A DNA stretch of 64,000 nucleotides from Pomacea canaliculata (lineage: Eukaryota > Mollusca > Gastropoda > Architaenioglossa > Ampullariidae), in the NCBI RefSeq assembly GCF_003073045.1, contig NC_037603.1:11910192-11974191 (forward strand), written 5' to 3'. Below, piece by piece: positions 1-13,500 of the stretch. The translations under genes and the position numbers were made by a program. The stretch's first letter is position 1; the number at the start of each line of letters is the position of its first letter. The notes under the pieces were generated by a model, which worked only from the letters and a program-made list of their open reading frames with translations, had not been told where the DNA came from and ran no database searches.

Positions 1-344
1 AACCGTTGTTTGACGACATGATTATTGTCATGTCTTCACCTTCAAATAAGATGTGTCCAGTTTCATTTGCATAGCACTAATTTTTACCAGTGGAGTTTCA
101 TATGGCGTACATAGGCATTAAGCTCAAAACTTTAAAATGATTAAATCCTCATAATTATAAAACAATATAATCATAAATTAATAAGAAATGTTACTTAGTG
201 TTTGCAGATGGTGGTCGTAAGAGCAATGAACAGTAACTGGTACACAGTTTCTAGGAACGACATAAGAAAGGTAAGGTTAATAAAAGTAAAGGTCGTAATG
301 GAATCTCTATTAGGCACTTTAGGGAGAGAAGTGTAAGTGCCCCC

Positions 345-575
345 GTAGGAAAGTGTTTGTTTTGTTTTGATTTTTGCAAGAGCGGTGCCCATCTCCTCTC
401 CCCTTTTTATTTGTATCATCCCCAACCCAATGGAGTCATGTACCATTTCTCGACAGGTGGGTCGACTGCGGCAAGTTGACAGGTATCGAACCGGTGCACC
501 TTTGGGTTTGGAAGCCAGTGATGTAACCACTTGGCTATCCGATACCCCTGCTTATGGGAGGCGGAGTTCAACCCT
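345..575 (-). repeat. tRNA-derived SINE, minus strand
   Basis: Read on the minus strand, this stretch has a good RNA polymerase III internal promoter: an A box TAGCCAAGTGG (plus coordinates 527-537) and a B box GGTTCGATACC (482-492), about the spacing of a tRNA gene. No tRNA cloverleaf closes, and the body runs on into a GGGGAGAGG-type segment and an A-rich CAAAACAAAACAAAC tail near 345-378. That is the layout of a tRNA-headed SINE. It lies in the 3' part or a 3' intron of the lectin-type gene, in the same orientation as that gene. The family name is not recognised. Confidence 0.7.
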
Positions 576-599
576 TTCCTTACATTTAGTTCCACTGTT

Positions 600-750
600 A
601 AGTCAGCTACCCATTTCCGCTGAAGAGCTTCTGGGTGAGCAGGTGAGCAGGTGAGAGGGGTTTTGAGCTACGTGCCCAGTACTCGAACTGGTGAACATAC
701 TCCTAAGTCGAGTCAGTGTGACAGTAGTTATGCGCCATATCTAGAACACT
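600..750 (-). repeat. Possible second tRNA-like head next to the SINE
   Basis: On the minus strand a second B-box-like string, CAGTTCGAGTACTGG, covers about 679-693, with a weak A-box-like GGCGCATAACT upstream of it near 730. It sits directly 5' of the clear SINE head at 482-537, in the same orientation. The pair could be a dimeric tRNA SINE or two independent insertions. The A box is poor, so the call is tentative. Confidence 0.35.
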
Positions 751-795
751 ACCGTTGAAGAGAAAATCATAATGCTATGGCTGTCATTAACATAC

Positions 796-3700
796 TTGCA
801 GGTGGGGTGTGAACTTCCACTTGCCAAGCGAGGACATTCTGACCCAGAACCACTTTCCACCAGGCTAAAGGTTGACCACGGTCAGTGTCTGTTTTCGCGA
901 TGGCGCACTGGTCTCTGTAATGCCGTCTGCCTTCGTCACTCACTGCTTTCTCTGCTCCAGAAGTCTTGTTAAAGGTTTGGTTACCCTGGGTGGCATTTTT
1001 CTTCAAAACGACATTACGACCTGATCACACAGTTGATTTTATTATTTGGTTGCTCTCTGTTCGATAGTCTCAAAAAATGTAGTAGGTTTTGAGGCTAGCT
1101 TTAAATTATTAGGCTAGTTTGTAAAGGAATCAAAGTGAAAAAGCGATGGAAAATGCTATTCAAGGAGAAAAGTTAATTTATCTTTGTCCACTGGTGAATC
1201 AAGAGATTAAAATATATCCAGTTGTTACCTCCAAGTACATTCACTTCACAAAGTTTGAGTTCCTTTTGTGAGGGGGTGACAATCTCGATTCTTGTGATAA
1301 AAAAATTGTGAGGCGGGAGGTAAGTGAGGTAATCGTCGCTGCTGCTCCACTTCTGACGTCGTGCTTCTGTTGTTGTGCTGTTTCTGTCGTTATGACAACG
1401 AACCTGCCAGGTGTTATTGTCTGCCGTACCTACAACATATTTCACCGCATCACGAACTTATATCCCCACATCTGTTCAGTGTGCCCAACCTTCCATTGTC
1501 TTCCGTTTATCATCACTGGTCAGAGAGTGTGACCTACCTCGGTTGTAATGATGCGCGTTACAAGTGCACAAATTAATTTAAATTAAATCTTCTATCAAAA
1601 AAAGCACTAAAAGAGTAATATTCAAGCCGGCGCTAGGGAGTGGGATGGTACCTCGGTAGATGGAAATAGTATATAGCTGCGGGCAAATTGTTTTGACCAT
1701 CGCACAACTATTAAGCAAATCGGTTTAATTAACTGCCACCAATCACTGCTTTATCCTAAAGGGTAAGACTATACATCAACCAGCGTGTAGCCTACAATAA
1801 AACTGTTCCTGTACATGACATGTTTATCACGGTGTATTCGTGAGAATTACATTTAGCTATTGTCCGATTATTTTTGTTATTATTATTCGGAAGCCGTTCC
1901 ACTTTTTACATTATTGTAACACTATGTTATATTTATCCTGCGATGTTATACTACTTTGGAAAGGCCCCACAATTCTATTTGCGCAGTACCCCGCATCCCA
2001 CTAGCGGTAGCGCTGATAATACAAAAATTGATTTGATGATAACTTATTGTCAGTAAAGAACATCCGGTTTCGCCTCAACGAATTTCATTATAGTTTTAAT
2101 TTTATGTTTCTAAGCAAAAGAAGTTGTAAGTGAATAGCTCTGAGATATAAAAAGTTGAATAAGGAAAATTAAATTTACAAAATCTTACAACCTGTGAACT
2201 AACAATACACAAACGCACCAATACGAAATTCATCACTATTACATGTATAAATAATATACAATTATTTTAATTAATATATTTTATATGATTTTAATATCAA
2301 ACTACTTGGAATAACCCTGATAAGTCATCATTGGGTCAGCTGTAACATTCGTATAATTTATCAGGTTTATGTAGAACGGATCTCTGAATACTGAAAGCCT
2401 AATGTAAAGCCCCTTAATAGATTTTTGAAAAAAAACTGGCATGATTGTGTGGATTTGTATAGTTTTGTTATTTTGTGCGTTTTCAACAGTGAGTTGGTGC
2501 TAACAGCGGCCTTTTATAATGGGGATCACTTGTTATTTTTACTGACAGCGTTACTTCCCGTCGTGATGACCTTTCGTCGTTTCTGCCAAGCATAGTAACC
2601 ATTTTATCAAGAAGTGTGGACCTGTCTCTGAACAGGTATATGACCTCTCATCTTCCTCTACCTCAGGAAAAAGTGGTCCATCGGTCAGGACAAGACAAAC
2701 TGTGTTCATTTGCATCGAGGACAAACAGATATCTCCACAAGACTGCTTAAAGATATGTAAACACCGTCTTTAGTATACTAGCTCCCTGACAACTGTTAAT
2801 TCTTTTACCTGTAGGTTGTGTATCATTGCAATAAAAATACTCTGAAGAAATGACAACTGCGACATGCTCACCACGAGGTATTTTCACGTGGATCTGGGTC
2901 ACCACGAACGTGCCGGTGAGAGCCACAGACCAAGAACAAGGACCTGACCCCGTAGCTCTTGCTGTGAGACACGTGACTCTGTCGCCATCAACAGGTGCTG
3001 AACTGTTTCCGTCCCATTGGCAGTCAGACTTAACAGAGGTGCTTCTACGAAAGGCGATGTCACCTAAAAATATCATGCAATTTAGACAAGTTTCTACGAT
3101 GGTTACTCAGTCGAAAAGAGATATCCTCATTTTTCATGCTTTGAAATTAATGTTATCTTTCACTCTCACATTAGAGACTGCTTTCCTGTTGATAATTCAA
3201 TTGGTGCAAGAGAAAGAAGGAAGAAGAGATAAATGAGGACTGAAATAAAAGTATTGATTCGCTGACGTAGGAAGACGATGCCATTGCGCTAACGAGCCAC
3301 CCAGAGATATAGAGAGACGGGACAGGGGGATAAAAGAACATACTGTATTGGCAGGATGTTCCTGTGTAGCCATCTTCACATCGAGTTCCTTCCGTGCACT
3401 CACCACTCGCCCCATCACACAGAGTCTGCTGGCAATGACATTTGTAAACACAGTCTGGTCCGAACCATCCAGGCACCCGACAAGTCTCTGATAGTAAGGA
3501 AATGAAATAAAAACAATCATAACGATTATAATTTTGCATTTGCTGCTTGCTTATTTTTTTATTCATATCATATAATAAAAAAACTAAATGTTAATTTTGA
3601 AAAACCCACTAAATCTTATTTCGGGTTCAAAACTTTAGTATTTTTGTGTGTCGGTGAGTGATATGTGTGTGTGTGTCACGCCAAGGACGATCTTCGCTGT

Positions 3701-3920
3701 CTTTACAGTAAGCCAGGTACCGAAGCATAACAAGTGAGTATGATACTGTGAGTTTGATAATGTGATGTGTGTCCGAGTAAGTGTGAATATGTGAGTGAAA
3801 GAAAGAAAGAGGAATACATAGAAAAGATAGGACGCAGGCGCAGACCTCACCCTCAGACCGTCCCTCACAACCTGTCACCAGCGCCAGCACCAGCACCAGC
3901 AGGACTGACAGGGTTGTCAT
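796..3920 (-). CDS. Secreted or receptor protein with EGF-like and fucolectin-type domains (5' part)
   Basis: This multi-exon minus-strand gene continues past the left edge. Exon 1 (3920-3851) encodes a leucine-rich signal peptide, MTTLSVLLVLVLALVTGCEG. Exon 2 (3487-3344) encodes an EGF-like module (GWFGPDC, then about eight cysteines, ending GYTGTSCQY). Exons 3 (3063-2809) and 4 (1429-1229) encode one F5/8 C / fucolectin (FTP) domain, from SDIAFRRSTSVKS to the family ending LCEVNVLG. These introns are all phase 1 and join in frame. A further exon, about 989-796, begins another FTP domain (FNKTSGAEKAVS, then WWKVVLGQ and the donor GCAA/GTATGT). Its acceptor phase does not match exon 4, so a short exon between them may be missing from this model. 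Such domains bind fucose or galactose in lectins. The C-terminus, and so any TM segment or kinase or phosphatase tail, is not visible. It is head-to-head with the phosphatase gene at 7550. Confidence 0.75.
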
Positions 3921-3927
3921 GGTTCCT

Positions 3928-3937
3928 GTCACGTGAC
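3928..3937. promoter_or_regulatory. GTCACGTGAC palindrome at the lectin-gene start
   Basis: A perfect 10-bp palindrome, GTCACGTGAC, ends 8 bp upstream of the presumed ATG at 3920. It matches the CLEAR/E-box site bound by MiT/TFE and USF bHLH-Zip factors. Its closeness to the ATG puts it in the 5' leader or core promoter. The same 10-mer lies upstream of both serpins and of claudin-like gene 3. Confidence 0.45.
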
Positions 3938-3944
3938 GAGCCAA

Positions 3945-6900
3945 GGTTTATGGAATCACAAGAAATTACCTCCCTTAGAGAGAAAGGTTATGTATCTTTG
4001 CTAAACAGTTACCTGTAAAAAAAAGGTCTGTAACGCATAAGGTAACATCAACTGCGAGTTACAAAAGATATATTTCTTTCTTCTAAGTTTTCAGTATATG
4101 TCATACACTAGGGCAGTGATTTATATCGTATATACCTGCATAATAATATCACATCAAATTTAAAATTTAAACAGTCAAAAGAATATAACGACTTTGTAAC
4201 CAACCTGTGTTCCTTGCAATATCAATATTAATAAGAACCCTTCTTAACGGTAGAAAAGAACAGAAATATGCTTGTGAGAATGAAGTTTTTTTTTTACTAT
4301 ATATGTCTAAATGGTTCGCCCAAAATACCTATGATGCTTTCACTGCCTCCATGTCGGTCACTGTGTACCGCAGCGTAGTGCAGTTTCTTATACATCAGGT
4401 CCATCGACACACTTCCGCATGACCTTTCGATATAGAGTTGAAAACTATGCTCATACTGACTGATCCTTCCTAGTATACGAACAATCTCTTTTCTTGTTTG
4501 ATACATGTATGTGCAACTATGCGATGGTTTACAAACTGACTTTAGTGTGTGTATGTGTGTGAGATGAACTCATTTCTACTTTAGAGAAAGTATCACACTT
4601 CATGTTTTAACTCTGCTGTTGTTGTATCATCATCTTTATCATCATCAATGCAGACGAAAAATAAAATTGTCACATTTGACTACTAAGTTGCATTGCCCTA
4701 ATTTTCCTGACTGATGACAGTCGAAAAAAAGAATTCTCGAAGCTATGTGCGCAGCGAAGAAATACAGTGACCCACAGAAGTGCTACCCGGAACAGGTCAC
4801 TGGACATCTGGACGAGACCCAGTCTTAACTTCCTCGAGCAGACACGTTTTATGTTCGACTAATGTATCTTCTTGTTCTCCAATAAAGCACGAGTATCACG
4901 AGCTCAAAATTTTTAGAAGAAAGGGGCATCCATATTTAACAAAATTTGTCAAGAAATCGATGTCTCAGTTATCCTCTATACTTTTCATACGTAGCTGATA
5001 GGATAGCGGCAATAGAAAGGGTAAAAGAAAAAATAGAGGAATGAAGTTTTAGGTTGTAGACAAAAAGCCAGACTGGAATAATTAGACAGCCAGATGAAAT
5101 GACAGGCTGGAGACAGGCTGGAACGATGTCAGCAGAGAAGAATAGAGAGGTAAATACGTAGAAATACGGGTACGCGGACTGAACAGTTTATATATATACT
5201 ACCATGCATATATACCCTAACCCATATATGTTGTCACAAATATTAAGCTTAGAAACGGCAATTATGTGGCACCTCACATAAAGCTCCACAGATATTCGAA
5301 TATTTCTCTTTTTCTTTTAAGTTCACATGTCTTTATCTTCAGATCTTGAACTATTGCTGATCATCATCACATGTGTCGTTAGATGTCTTGGCCTATGTTA
5401 GTTACAGGCCACCGTGTGTTGTAGTTGTCACTTTGAGTTAATATTAAACTGTCGATGACACCAAACTTGACAAATGTGTTAGCCTCTCTAACATGGCCAG
5501 ATAGACAGCCTCTCTAACATGGTCAGATGGACAGCCTCTCTAACATGGTCAGATGCTGTTGTTTCTCCGTAAGGGTAAAATACGACAGCTTCACTAATAT
5601 GGTCTAATGAGATTGCCTCTCTATTGTGGTCAAATACAATAGTCTCTTCCCCTTCGTACACTCTTACAATTAGTACCCGTAGAATAAATTAATTAATATA
5701 ATAAAGCTGATAATTATTCACTTTACCACACTATTTCAAAACAATGGACCATACAGGAAAAGAGTTTCGCGAGGAAAGTAAAAGGTCTGGGAAATAGCAC
5801 CCACTGGAGTTATCCATGGCTGATGTTTCACTTTAAGGAAGAGGAAGCCTCTGACATCAGATTATTGTGCTGGTCCATCTTTAAAACAAACAAGCAAATA
5901 AACTTCCATAGCAAACACATTTGGGAAACTGTCTGGTTACTATTTTGATTGCAAATTAGTATGAAATGATCAGGCTTAAACTTTCGAACGAAAGGAAGAT
6001 TACAATAATACCTGCAACGCGCTAACAGGAACTAATTCACACATCCCTTATGTACATTAGTAACAGTGACATACTAAGTGCTGAGAAACAAAATACAGCG
6101 TATCATGGATACAAAATGTGTGAATGACATCAAGCTCGACTAACATTTGAAACTAGAGAAGACAATTTAAGAGAATAAAATGACCTCCTTTGATGAAAAA
6201 TGTTTTTACAACTGTTGCAGCTATTACCATTCGCAAAAACCACTGTTCCTTAGTTAGGTATTATGTCACAAAAATACTGTTCCTTAGTTACTTGTATTTC
6301 ACAAACAATGGAGGATAAAGAATTATACAGACAAGAAATTATCCTAAAACTCCCAATGATCAAGAAGGTCTACTCTATATTGAAGTCCATCTACAAAGTC
6401 AGTTAACACTGACGATGACAGTAATGTGCACACAAAGAACATGATGTGCAATTGTGTGTCATTGTTGTTCTTGTTGTGTATATTAAATTGCAGTGGTCTT
6501 CTCGACTCATTAATAACATACTAATAATATTAGTAACATAATTTACAAGCATAGACGGATGCATTTTTTTCACCAACGCCGTCTCAGTTACATTTCCTTA
6601 CGGCAACAGCAATTGTAGTAATTATACTTTAGTTTTCACATACTAAAAAAGTCGCCAATTATTCTTAATGCGGAAGAAAGCGAGTGCACAAATAGTAGTT
6701 TTCGCCTGTTGTTCCCCAAAACTTTGTGTAAGGTTCGCCTTAGCAGCTTACTTACAAGGAAATACGAGAAAAGGATCACACGGCCACACATTGATGTCTC
6801 TGGTAGAATTGTCCTACACGCTCGATGTTACACAAATCAACTGTCACAGCAGCTTAGAAGCATGTCATCGTCACTGTAGTACTTCTCAGCTCCATGACAG

Positions 6901-7510
6901 GTAATAATACTAATACTACTACTAATAATAATAATACATGTATCTCCACTCAACTGTCAATGAGTGACTGTATTGCCAATTGTTGGGGAAGTCGACGTGA
7001 ATACAACTTATGATTCAACTGTATCCATTTTTAAAAAAACTGATTTGCATTTTTTGTGTCAGCGCATTCATTCACTTCAGAAAGGTATTGCCATGCCGGT
7101 AGACCGAATTCATCTGGACTTCATTGATATACAAGTTTAAAATGGGAGTGGTCATGCGATATTCACGTGCATGCTCTAGTTACGGCGCTGACCAACCAGG
7201 AAGAAAAAGCAGGGAAGGGGGGGAAAGAACTGGGGTATGTACATTTTCGTTTTCAATGTGCCTGAGAGTCGTTGTTATTGTTGTTGCTGCTATTCATATT
7301 CATTTTCAAGGAACACGGCATTTGCAAAGATGTGATGGCGGGCAAAGATCCACATGATGCACTGAGTAAGAGTCTGAAATGCACGTGCTCTTGCAGAAAG
7401 ACCCGCTGACATTGTGTCAGACATGCCTCCCTTTTGAGTTCTCTCTAAAACCTCACTCTGAAAGGATCTTTAAAACGGATAAGGGATGAATTTAGCCTTT
7501 TCTTAACTTT
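3945..7510. other. Intergenic spacer between divergent genes
   Basis: No coding region is recognised in this 3.6-kb spacer between the lectin-type gene (minus) and the phosphatase gene (plus). Short open frames here have no family signature and no consistent splice structure. It contains the 26-bp minisatellite at 5481-5556 and AT-rich, low-complexity DNA. It should hold the promoters of both flanking genes. Confidence 0.6.
5481..5556. repeat. 26-bp minisatellite
   Basis: Nearly three tandem copies of a 26-bp unit (AGCCTCTCTAACATGGTCAG plus GATGGAC) start at 5481, 5507 and 5533. Two more decayed units follow at about 5583-5640 (AGCTTCACTAATATGGTC, TGCCTCTCTATTGTGGTC). The array lies in the spacer between the divergent lectin-type and phosphatase genes. 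Confidence 0.85.
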
Positions 7511-7513
7511 CAG

Positions 7514-7538
7514 TCCACGTGACACGGAAACACGTGAC
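7514..7538. promoter_or_regulatory. Paired CACGTG boxes upstream of the phosphatase ATG
   Basis: Two CACGTGAC cores (TCCACGTGAC at 7514-7523 and AACACGTGAC at 7529-7538) sit 12-36 bp upstream of the ATG at 7550. CACGTG is the canonical E-box of bHLH-Zip factors. The site is probably in the leader or core promoter. Confidence 0.4.
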
Positions 7539-7549
7539 GACTAATCAAG

Positions 7550-10500
7550 ATGGCGACACGACTGGCCGTCCTATTGGGCCTGATGGTGGTGCTGACGGCA
7601 GGAAAAAATGCTTCAGGTGAGTAGATACTTTACAGGATACAATAGCAAGTCAGTTATATCAAAAGAGAAGAAGCTACCATCCATATTCTGTATTCTGTAC
7701 AAGTTAGGTACTAACTTTCCTACGGTATTACCTGGCAAGTTCTGAAATAGTTTGTTAAGGATTAGGCCTTAATTAATTCTTTTAACGGTGCTTTCACACA
7801 ATTTAATAATAACCTAGATACAAGAGGTCGTACATATGAACGAGCAAGTCGATGGTCGCTTTTGATGTTCAAACTTTGTCAACATCAGTTTGTTTCTTGA
7901 CTCTAACACGAGGTAAGTTGAAAGAAGCACATTCTGCCCGTTGACAAGCAGGATACAAAAATCCGACATAAGCTCATCAAGAGATTTTGTGAGCTCGCCC
8001 CAGGAAGCACACTTCGCCCCGCTTAGACTAGTATTTTACAGCTTGCACTTCACGAGAATGTTGGACTGATGAAGGAACAATGACAGAGAATAAAGAACAA
8101 TAGGCGGAAATTACTCGTAAATTGAGACTGGCAACACCACGTGATCTCATGGTGCGGTAACTGATCAAACCTTTCTTCAAGAAAGAGAAACTGTTGATTA
8201 CGTGTTCATCAGTTTGCAAAGAGTCTAGCAGTCTTTACCCAGTGAACCCTAGTTGCTTGTGATCAGGCTGTCTGTCTGTCTGTCTGTTAGTCTTTCTGTT
8301 TACATTCTTTTCAGCTTAACCAATGATGCATTTGTCTCCTTAATAATTCATTATAAATTATTCATGTCTCATTTCAGTTACCAATGCAATGCTAACTATT
8401 CAAAATAAGACTGTCCTTAACGGAAGTGCATCTCTGGCAGCAGACAATGACAGTAAAACCTGTTTTACCCCGTACTCGGATGAAAACGGAACTTGGTGTG
8501 TTTGGCTGCAAGATAGTCTTCAGCCACCGCATTTCTGTCTGACACTTGGAGGTAACACTTTTGGGTTTCACTTTCGTTGTTTTGATTGTTCGCAGGTTTG
8601 CCTTCAATTCCTAATTGGAAATTTTTTAAGTTTTGCGGAAAATTGCAGACAAAGTCCGTACTAAAAAAGTAATTAAAGTCAAAAACGGTTTAGTAAATAA
8701 TAGAACAGTTTAGAACATTTTTAGTGTATTAGTCATTCATTTGATTATAAATATAGACTTTATGATTAATACTTACTTTTTATGTGTTCAATATAATCAA
8801 CACTATTAAGAGTTAAGGTTTGGCGGGAGACTAGAGTTGTTTGCGGATTGCTTACATTCGAGGAAGGGAGTGGGTAGGAAAATCCTCGCCCCTTATTTCT
8901 GAGAATAGTGAGAGCTGACTGTAGTAAGAAAAACTAACCTTTTGAATAAAATATAGGTTCCACAGTTATTGTGATCTTATGCACATGTAGGCACAAGTCT
9001 TTCATTAACATATTTTTCCTACTTCTGACTTCTCTCGAATGTTTTCCCTTGTATGCTATTTACTGATCCACAGAGCATGATTATGCTAGATATTGGCAAG
9101 AATATGACTAGTTTGTTGTCTTCTCAATCTTTAAAGCATACAACCACAAGCAGTCATATCTTGAAAAGTTCGGTACAAGCCTGCGAACGTGTAAAATAAA
9201 TAATGATAGACATTACCAAAGCTTTGAGCTACAACACTTTATAACCCTCTGAATAGTCTGCAAGACTAATTCTAAATGTAAATTTGCTGTACCAACATAA
9301 CAGGTGCAAGCGTTGCGACTATTGGTGCATGTGCACTTACTCAGGACAACCATGACGTCAAGAATGGGACCAGCCAATGGGAGGTTTCTCTTGGAGAAAG
9401 TGTGAATATCAGGAGGGTTGAAGTAACCTCTACAAATTTCCGTAAGTTTTCATAAGCTGTAATATGTCGTCTATTCTTACTTACTTATGATCTATTTTTT
9501 ATTTTCAATAACATGTCCACAAACACACAAACATACGCACATACACACATGAAAAACACTTATCATCAGCCCACGCTTTCCGCTCTCATTAAAATAAAAA
9601 CAAAAAAAAAATTAACATCAAGTTTGTGGTGGTGGTGGTGGTGGTGGTGATGATGATTGTCACGGACGCCGACTCTCACACGAGCAGCACACACACGACG
9701 TCCGTACGCTTTCTTTCAACACACAATCCAACGATTGCCTGAGGCTGTCCACATCATGTTATTAACTTGCTCAGGACGGTACGACATAGAATACAGATAG
9801 ATCTATGTATACGACTATGTCTCCACACAGTTCTTTAGAAAAGATTATCAAAACCATCTATGACAAGTAAACATCTAGTATTGCAATAGTCTCTACTTTT
9901 TAATTATATAGGTATATCAATCTCTCAGTTCATAATTTAAAACAGTTTCCAATATTTTAGTACGCGGTGTATCAGTTCAGAGCATACTCACAGTTAGTAG
10001 GGTTGTCGCCCTTGCATCTTCAGTCGGAATACGAGCAACACAAATCACACTGGTAATCTACTACAGGCGGATTTTCCTTTCCCGATGAGGTAGAAAATTC
10101 CGTGTAGCTCAGCGACAGATGACACTCCAAGGCCGTACACAATGGCCATGTCAGGGAGGGGTTCACACAGTCACAGTATCAACACTCCAAGGTGACAACA
10201 CGAAGCCAACAGTACACCGAGCCCATCCACTGCTGTGTGTTTCACCGAAGGCGATCGAGGAATAGTCTGGATCTAATCCCACTTCAACACAATTTGCCCG
10301 TACACGAAAAACAAAACCTTGGCTAGGCAAGGAGTTATTTCTTAATCTCTGGCACCTACGCTTCTCCTCTTAACACACACACAACGTCCATCCACCATCA
10401 TGTCCGTCAATGCCGTCTGCTTCTTCTGTTTCTTTGCTAGAGTGATCTCCCTTCTCCCGCTGACATTCTCACTCACTCTCCATTGCGTGTTATTTACCCT

Positions 10501-13500
10501 TGCAGTTCACAAACAGCGAAGGGGCTAAACAATGATGATGATGATGATGATGATGATTCTTTTCAGAAAAGGAAAACATCGTTAATTATCAACTTCGTGT
10601 CCTCACGAACACGTCTGTAGAAAATTGTGTTGGCAATTTCACGGCACCAACCACAAACATTGTCATGGAAACGTCCCAGCAGACCTCACACCTCTGCCTC
10701 GTGATCTACGACAACGCCCAGCCTTCCGACCTTTATCAAGTTCGAGTTTTTGGAAGTAAGTATCTGCTTCTGCCTGTTTCTCTATTATCACCTACTTTTC
10801 AAATGCGATTCTGCAATATGCCATCATCATCCATCATCATTTCTATTAATTTTATTTGTTGCTATAATAATATCAAGGCAGAGAATTTATTGTAACTGAC
10901 TGCATTAAACACATCACTGAGTAAGTACAGCCGCCCCTGGGTTAGCTGCCCAGTTACTTTAGCCGGGAGAGCGGACATACTGAAACATAAAGAGATTCCT
11001 GTTGTCCTACAAATGTGGTGACCGTGTTTCATACAAAGTTGTTAGTTTTTATGTCTTTGTATGAGATCTGGAGTTTCTTCAGGCACTTGTTTTTGAATGC
11101 CTGGATTCTCCTCTCCTTACTCTATGCAGAATCCACATTTCGTGTCGGTACTACGATATACTTTACAGATGGTGCTTTGCAGTAGACAAATGCTAGACGT
11201 AATAATAATTAAAGTAATTACACTTGAAAATGTTTTGGTTCTTTGTTCTTCAAAAAAACACAGTTGTTTCAGATTGTCTGGAAGGGTATTCCGGAAGGGT
11301 GCGTCAATGTCCATGCAGGTGTAACGATACCAGAGAAATGTGTCAAAACCGAACGGATGTATGTCCACAACTGAACTGTCAAAGTAATTATTTCTCTTCT
11401 TATGAATTTGTTCTGCGCCCGCGTGTGAGTTTTTGTCCCTCCCAACTGTCGTTTGCATGACTTTCATACCTGACTTACACATTACATCTATTGTCACGTG
11501 ACAAACGTGCAGACTAAATACTTAGTTGTCTCGCCTGACAAGTGGGAAAACGTGTCCACGTGCAAGACATTCGTTGGAAACAAAAAGTTCAGAAGCTAAA
11601 TAGTCATTACTTATCTTTCCGACGAAGCATTGTCTCCTGTTTCTAAGACGTGGATGTGTGAAACCGAATATCACTGAAATGTTAGTCACATCAGCACGTC
11701 ACCGAGACAGCAGCCATGTCAGTCCTCCATTTGTCTGCTACAGTAGCTCCTTAACTTTATTATCTACGAGACTGGCTAATGGTCACTAGTCTCGTTTACA
11801 TGCGGGGTCGAATTAATTCGTTGTCCAGTTCCGAACCTCTTGCGTAGATCAGCATGTGTGTGCACGGGTGGGCATGGGTGTGCACGGGTGGGCAGGAGCC
11901 ATGGTTCTGAAGTAGAGGTAACGTTATTTCAAGGACGTATTACGTACAGGGTTTTCGAAATGGAAATATTCAACACGCATTGGCTGAATCATTCGTTAAT
12001 GTTAACTATATACAAACTACAAAGTTCAAGGTAGGTTTTTTCCTACTTTTGTATGTTTTGTCCTTCTGTAATAATAACATAGTCTATATGTGTATTATCG
12101 TTGTATGTTAAGAATGTTGTCCAGAGTCTGACAGCAACTGCAGTGACAGGGTATATGACGTCACCACTGGCCTGTCTAACATCATAACAACCAAGCTCCA
12201 CAAAGCCAAAAGTGAGGATTATACTGTATCTAACAACAGGTCAAAGTGAGGATGTATACTGTATCTAACAACAGGTCAAAGTGAGGATTATACTGTATCT
12301 AACATCAGGTCAAAGTGAGGATGTATACTGTATCTAACATCAGGTCAAAGTGAGGATGTATACTGTATCTAACAACAGGTCAAAGTGAGGATGTATACTG
12401 TATCTAACAACAGCAGGCAAAGTAAGGGTTATGGTGTAAGGATGTATAGTGTATCAAACAACAGAGGAAAAATGGACCAGCATGTACGTTACAGCTTAAC
12501 ATACGTTTACAAAATTTATACATTTCACACTCTTAATTTTAATCAAATGTCAAGTGTTTCTTTTTTTTTTCTTCCTAAAACAAGATCATGCTAAAGACAA
12601 ATTTATCGGCCCGCTGCTCGCCGCCTGCATTTTGGTGTTGACCATATGTTGCCTGGTAACCGTTGTATGGAAGCGGAGGTGAGTTTGGTAGGTATGTAAA
12701 TTAGGAAACATTTCGCAGTATTTGTAAAACCTAACGACTGTTGTTCACTCAAAGGGCTCACCTGTCAGATTTTAGCAAAATTTGAACAACGATCGTAAAA
12801 TAACTGAAATGTAAGACGTAGACGAAAAATAAATCTTATCAAAGAAAATAAAAGTATGTATAGAAGATTAGTAGATTAAAAGGTAATGAAGATAAAACTC
12901 TATCTAGCTATATCATAGTTAAATTCTCCCTTTTGAAGGGATCTTTTGAAGTTTTCGGAGTACTGTTTTAACTTCCTTGCCAGTCCGCTTAACAAATACC
13001 CAGGAAAGTTTCACAAATTCGCAAAAAGAATGTTTTTGTATGTGTTATTATTATGAACCGAACACCTGTCTACTACATGTACTGCAGTCGAGGAAATGTT
13101 CGCGAAGCTTTTCAGCGCATGCGCTCTCTGCCATCGAGGATAAGGTCGACTAAGTTGCTGAGCAGCATGATGGAGGTCCACCTTGATGACAGGGAAAGGT
13201 ATCAACAGCTGATGCAAATAATATGCATTCAGTTAAATGTTTTGAGTAGCCGCACTTGTTTAGTGTTGTTTTAGCAAACGCTGCAGTCATTGTTTTAAGG
13301 AGATGGAACAAGCAGGCAAGTGGAGATTAAGTAGAGTTTAGTGGGGAATACAGATATTGATATAGACAGAGTATACATTTTGAAAATCTCGTGATATCAT
13401 AATAATAAAGAAAGTGCAATATTAAAAAAAATTTGGCTTTGTAAAAGAAAAGTTTAAAACGCATTTTTTTGTAAAGCACCATGAGTCTGACCATAGGACC

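Noticed and set aside
482-537. Functional tRNA gene on the minus strand
   Set aside because: Good A and B boxes are present, but no closing acceptor stem was found and the body continues into a SINE with an A-rich tail.
6668-6904. Small ORF of 78 codons in the divergent spacer
   Set aside because: No homology, signal peptide or composition bias was seen; length is within chance for this base composition.
9658-10531. Reading this block as a Helitron or SINE
   Set aside because: It has TG...CA ends with short flanking repeats rather than a TC...CTRR hairpin end or pol III boxes; a solo LTR fits better.
12385-12594. ORF through the minisatellite and the start of the TM exon
   Set aside because: It is created by the repeat and is in the wrong frame for the TM exon that starts at 12585.
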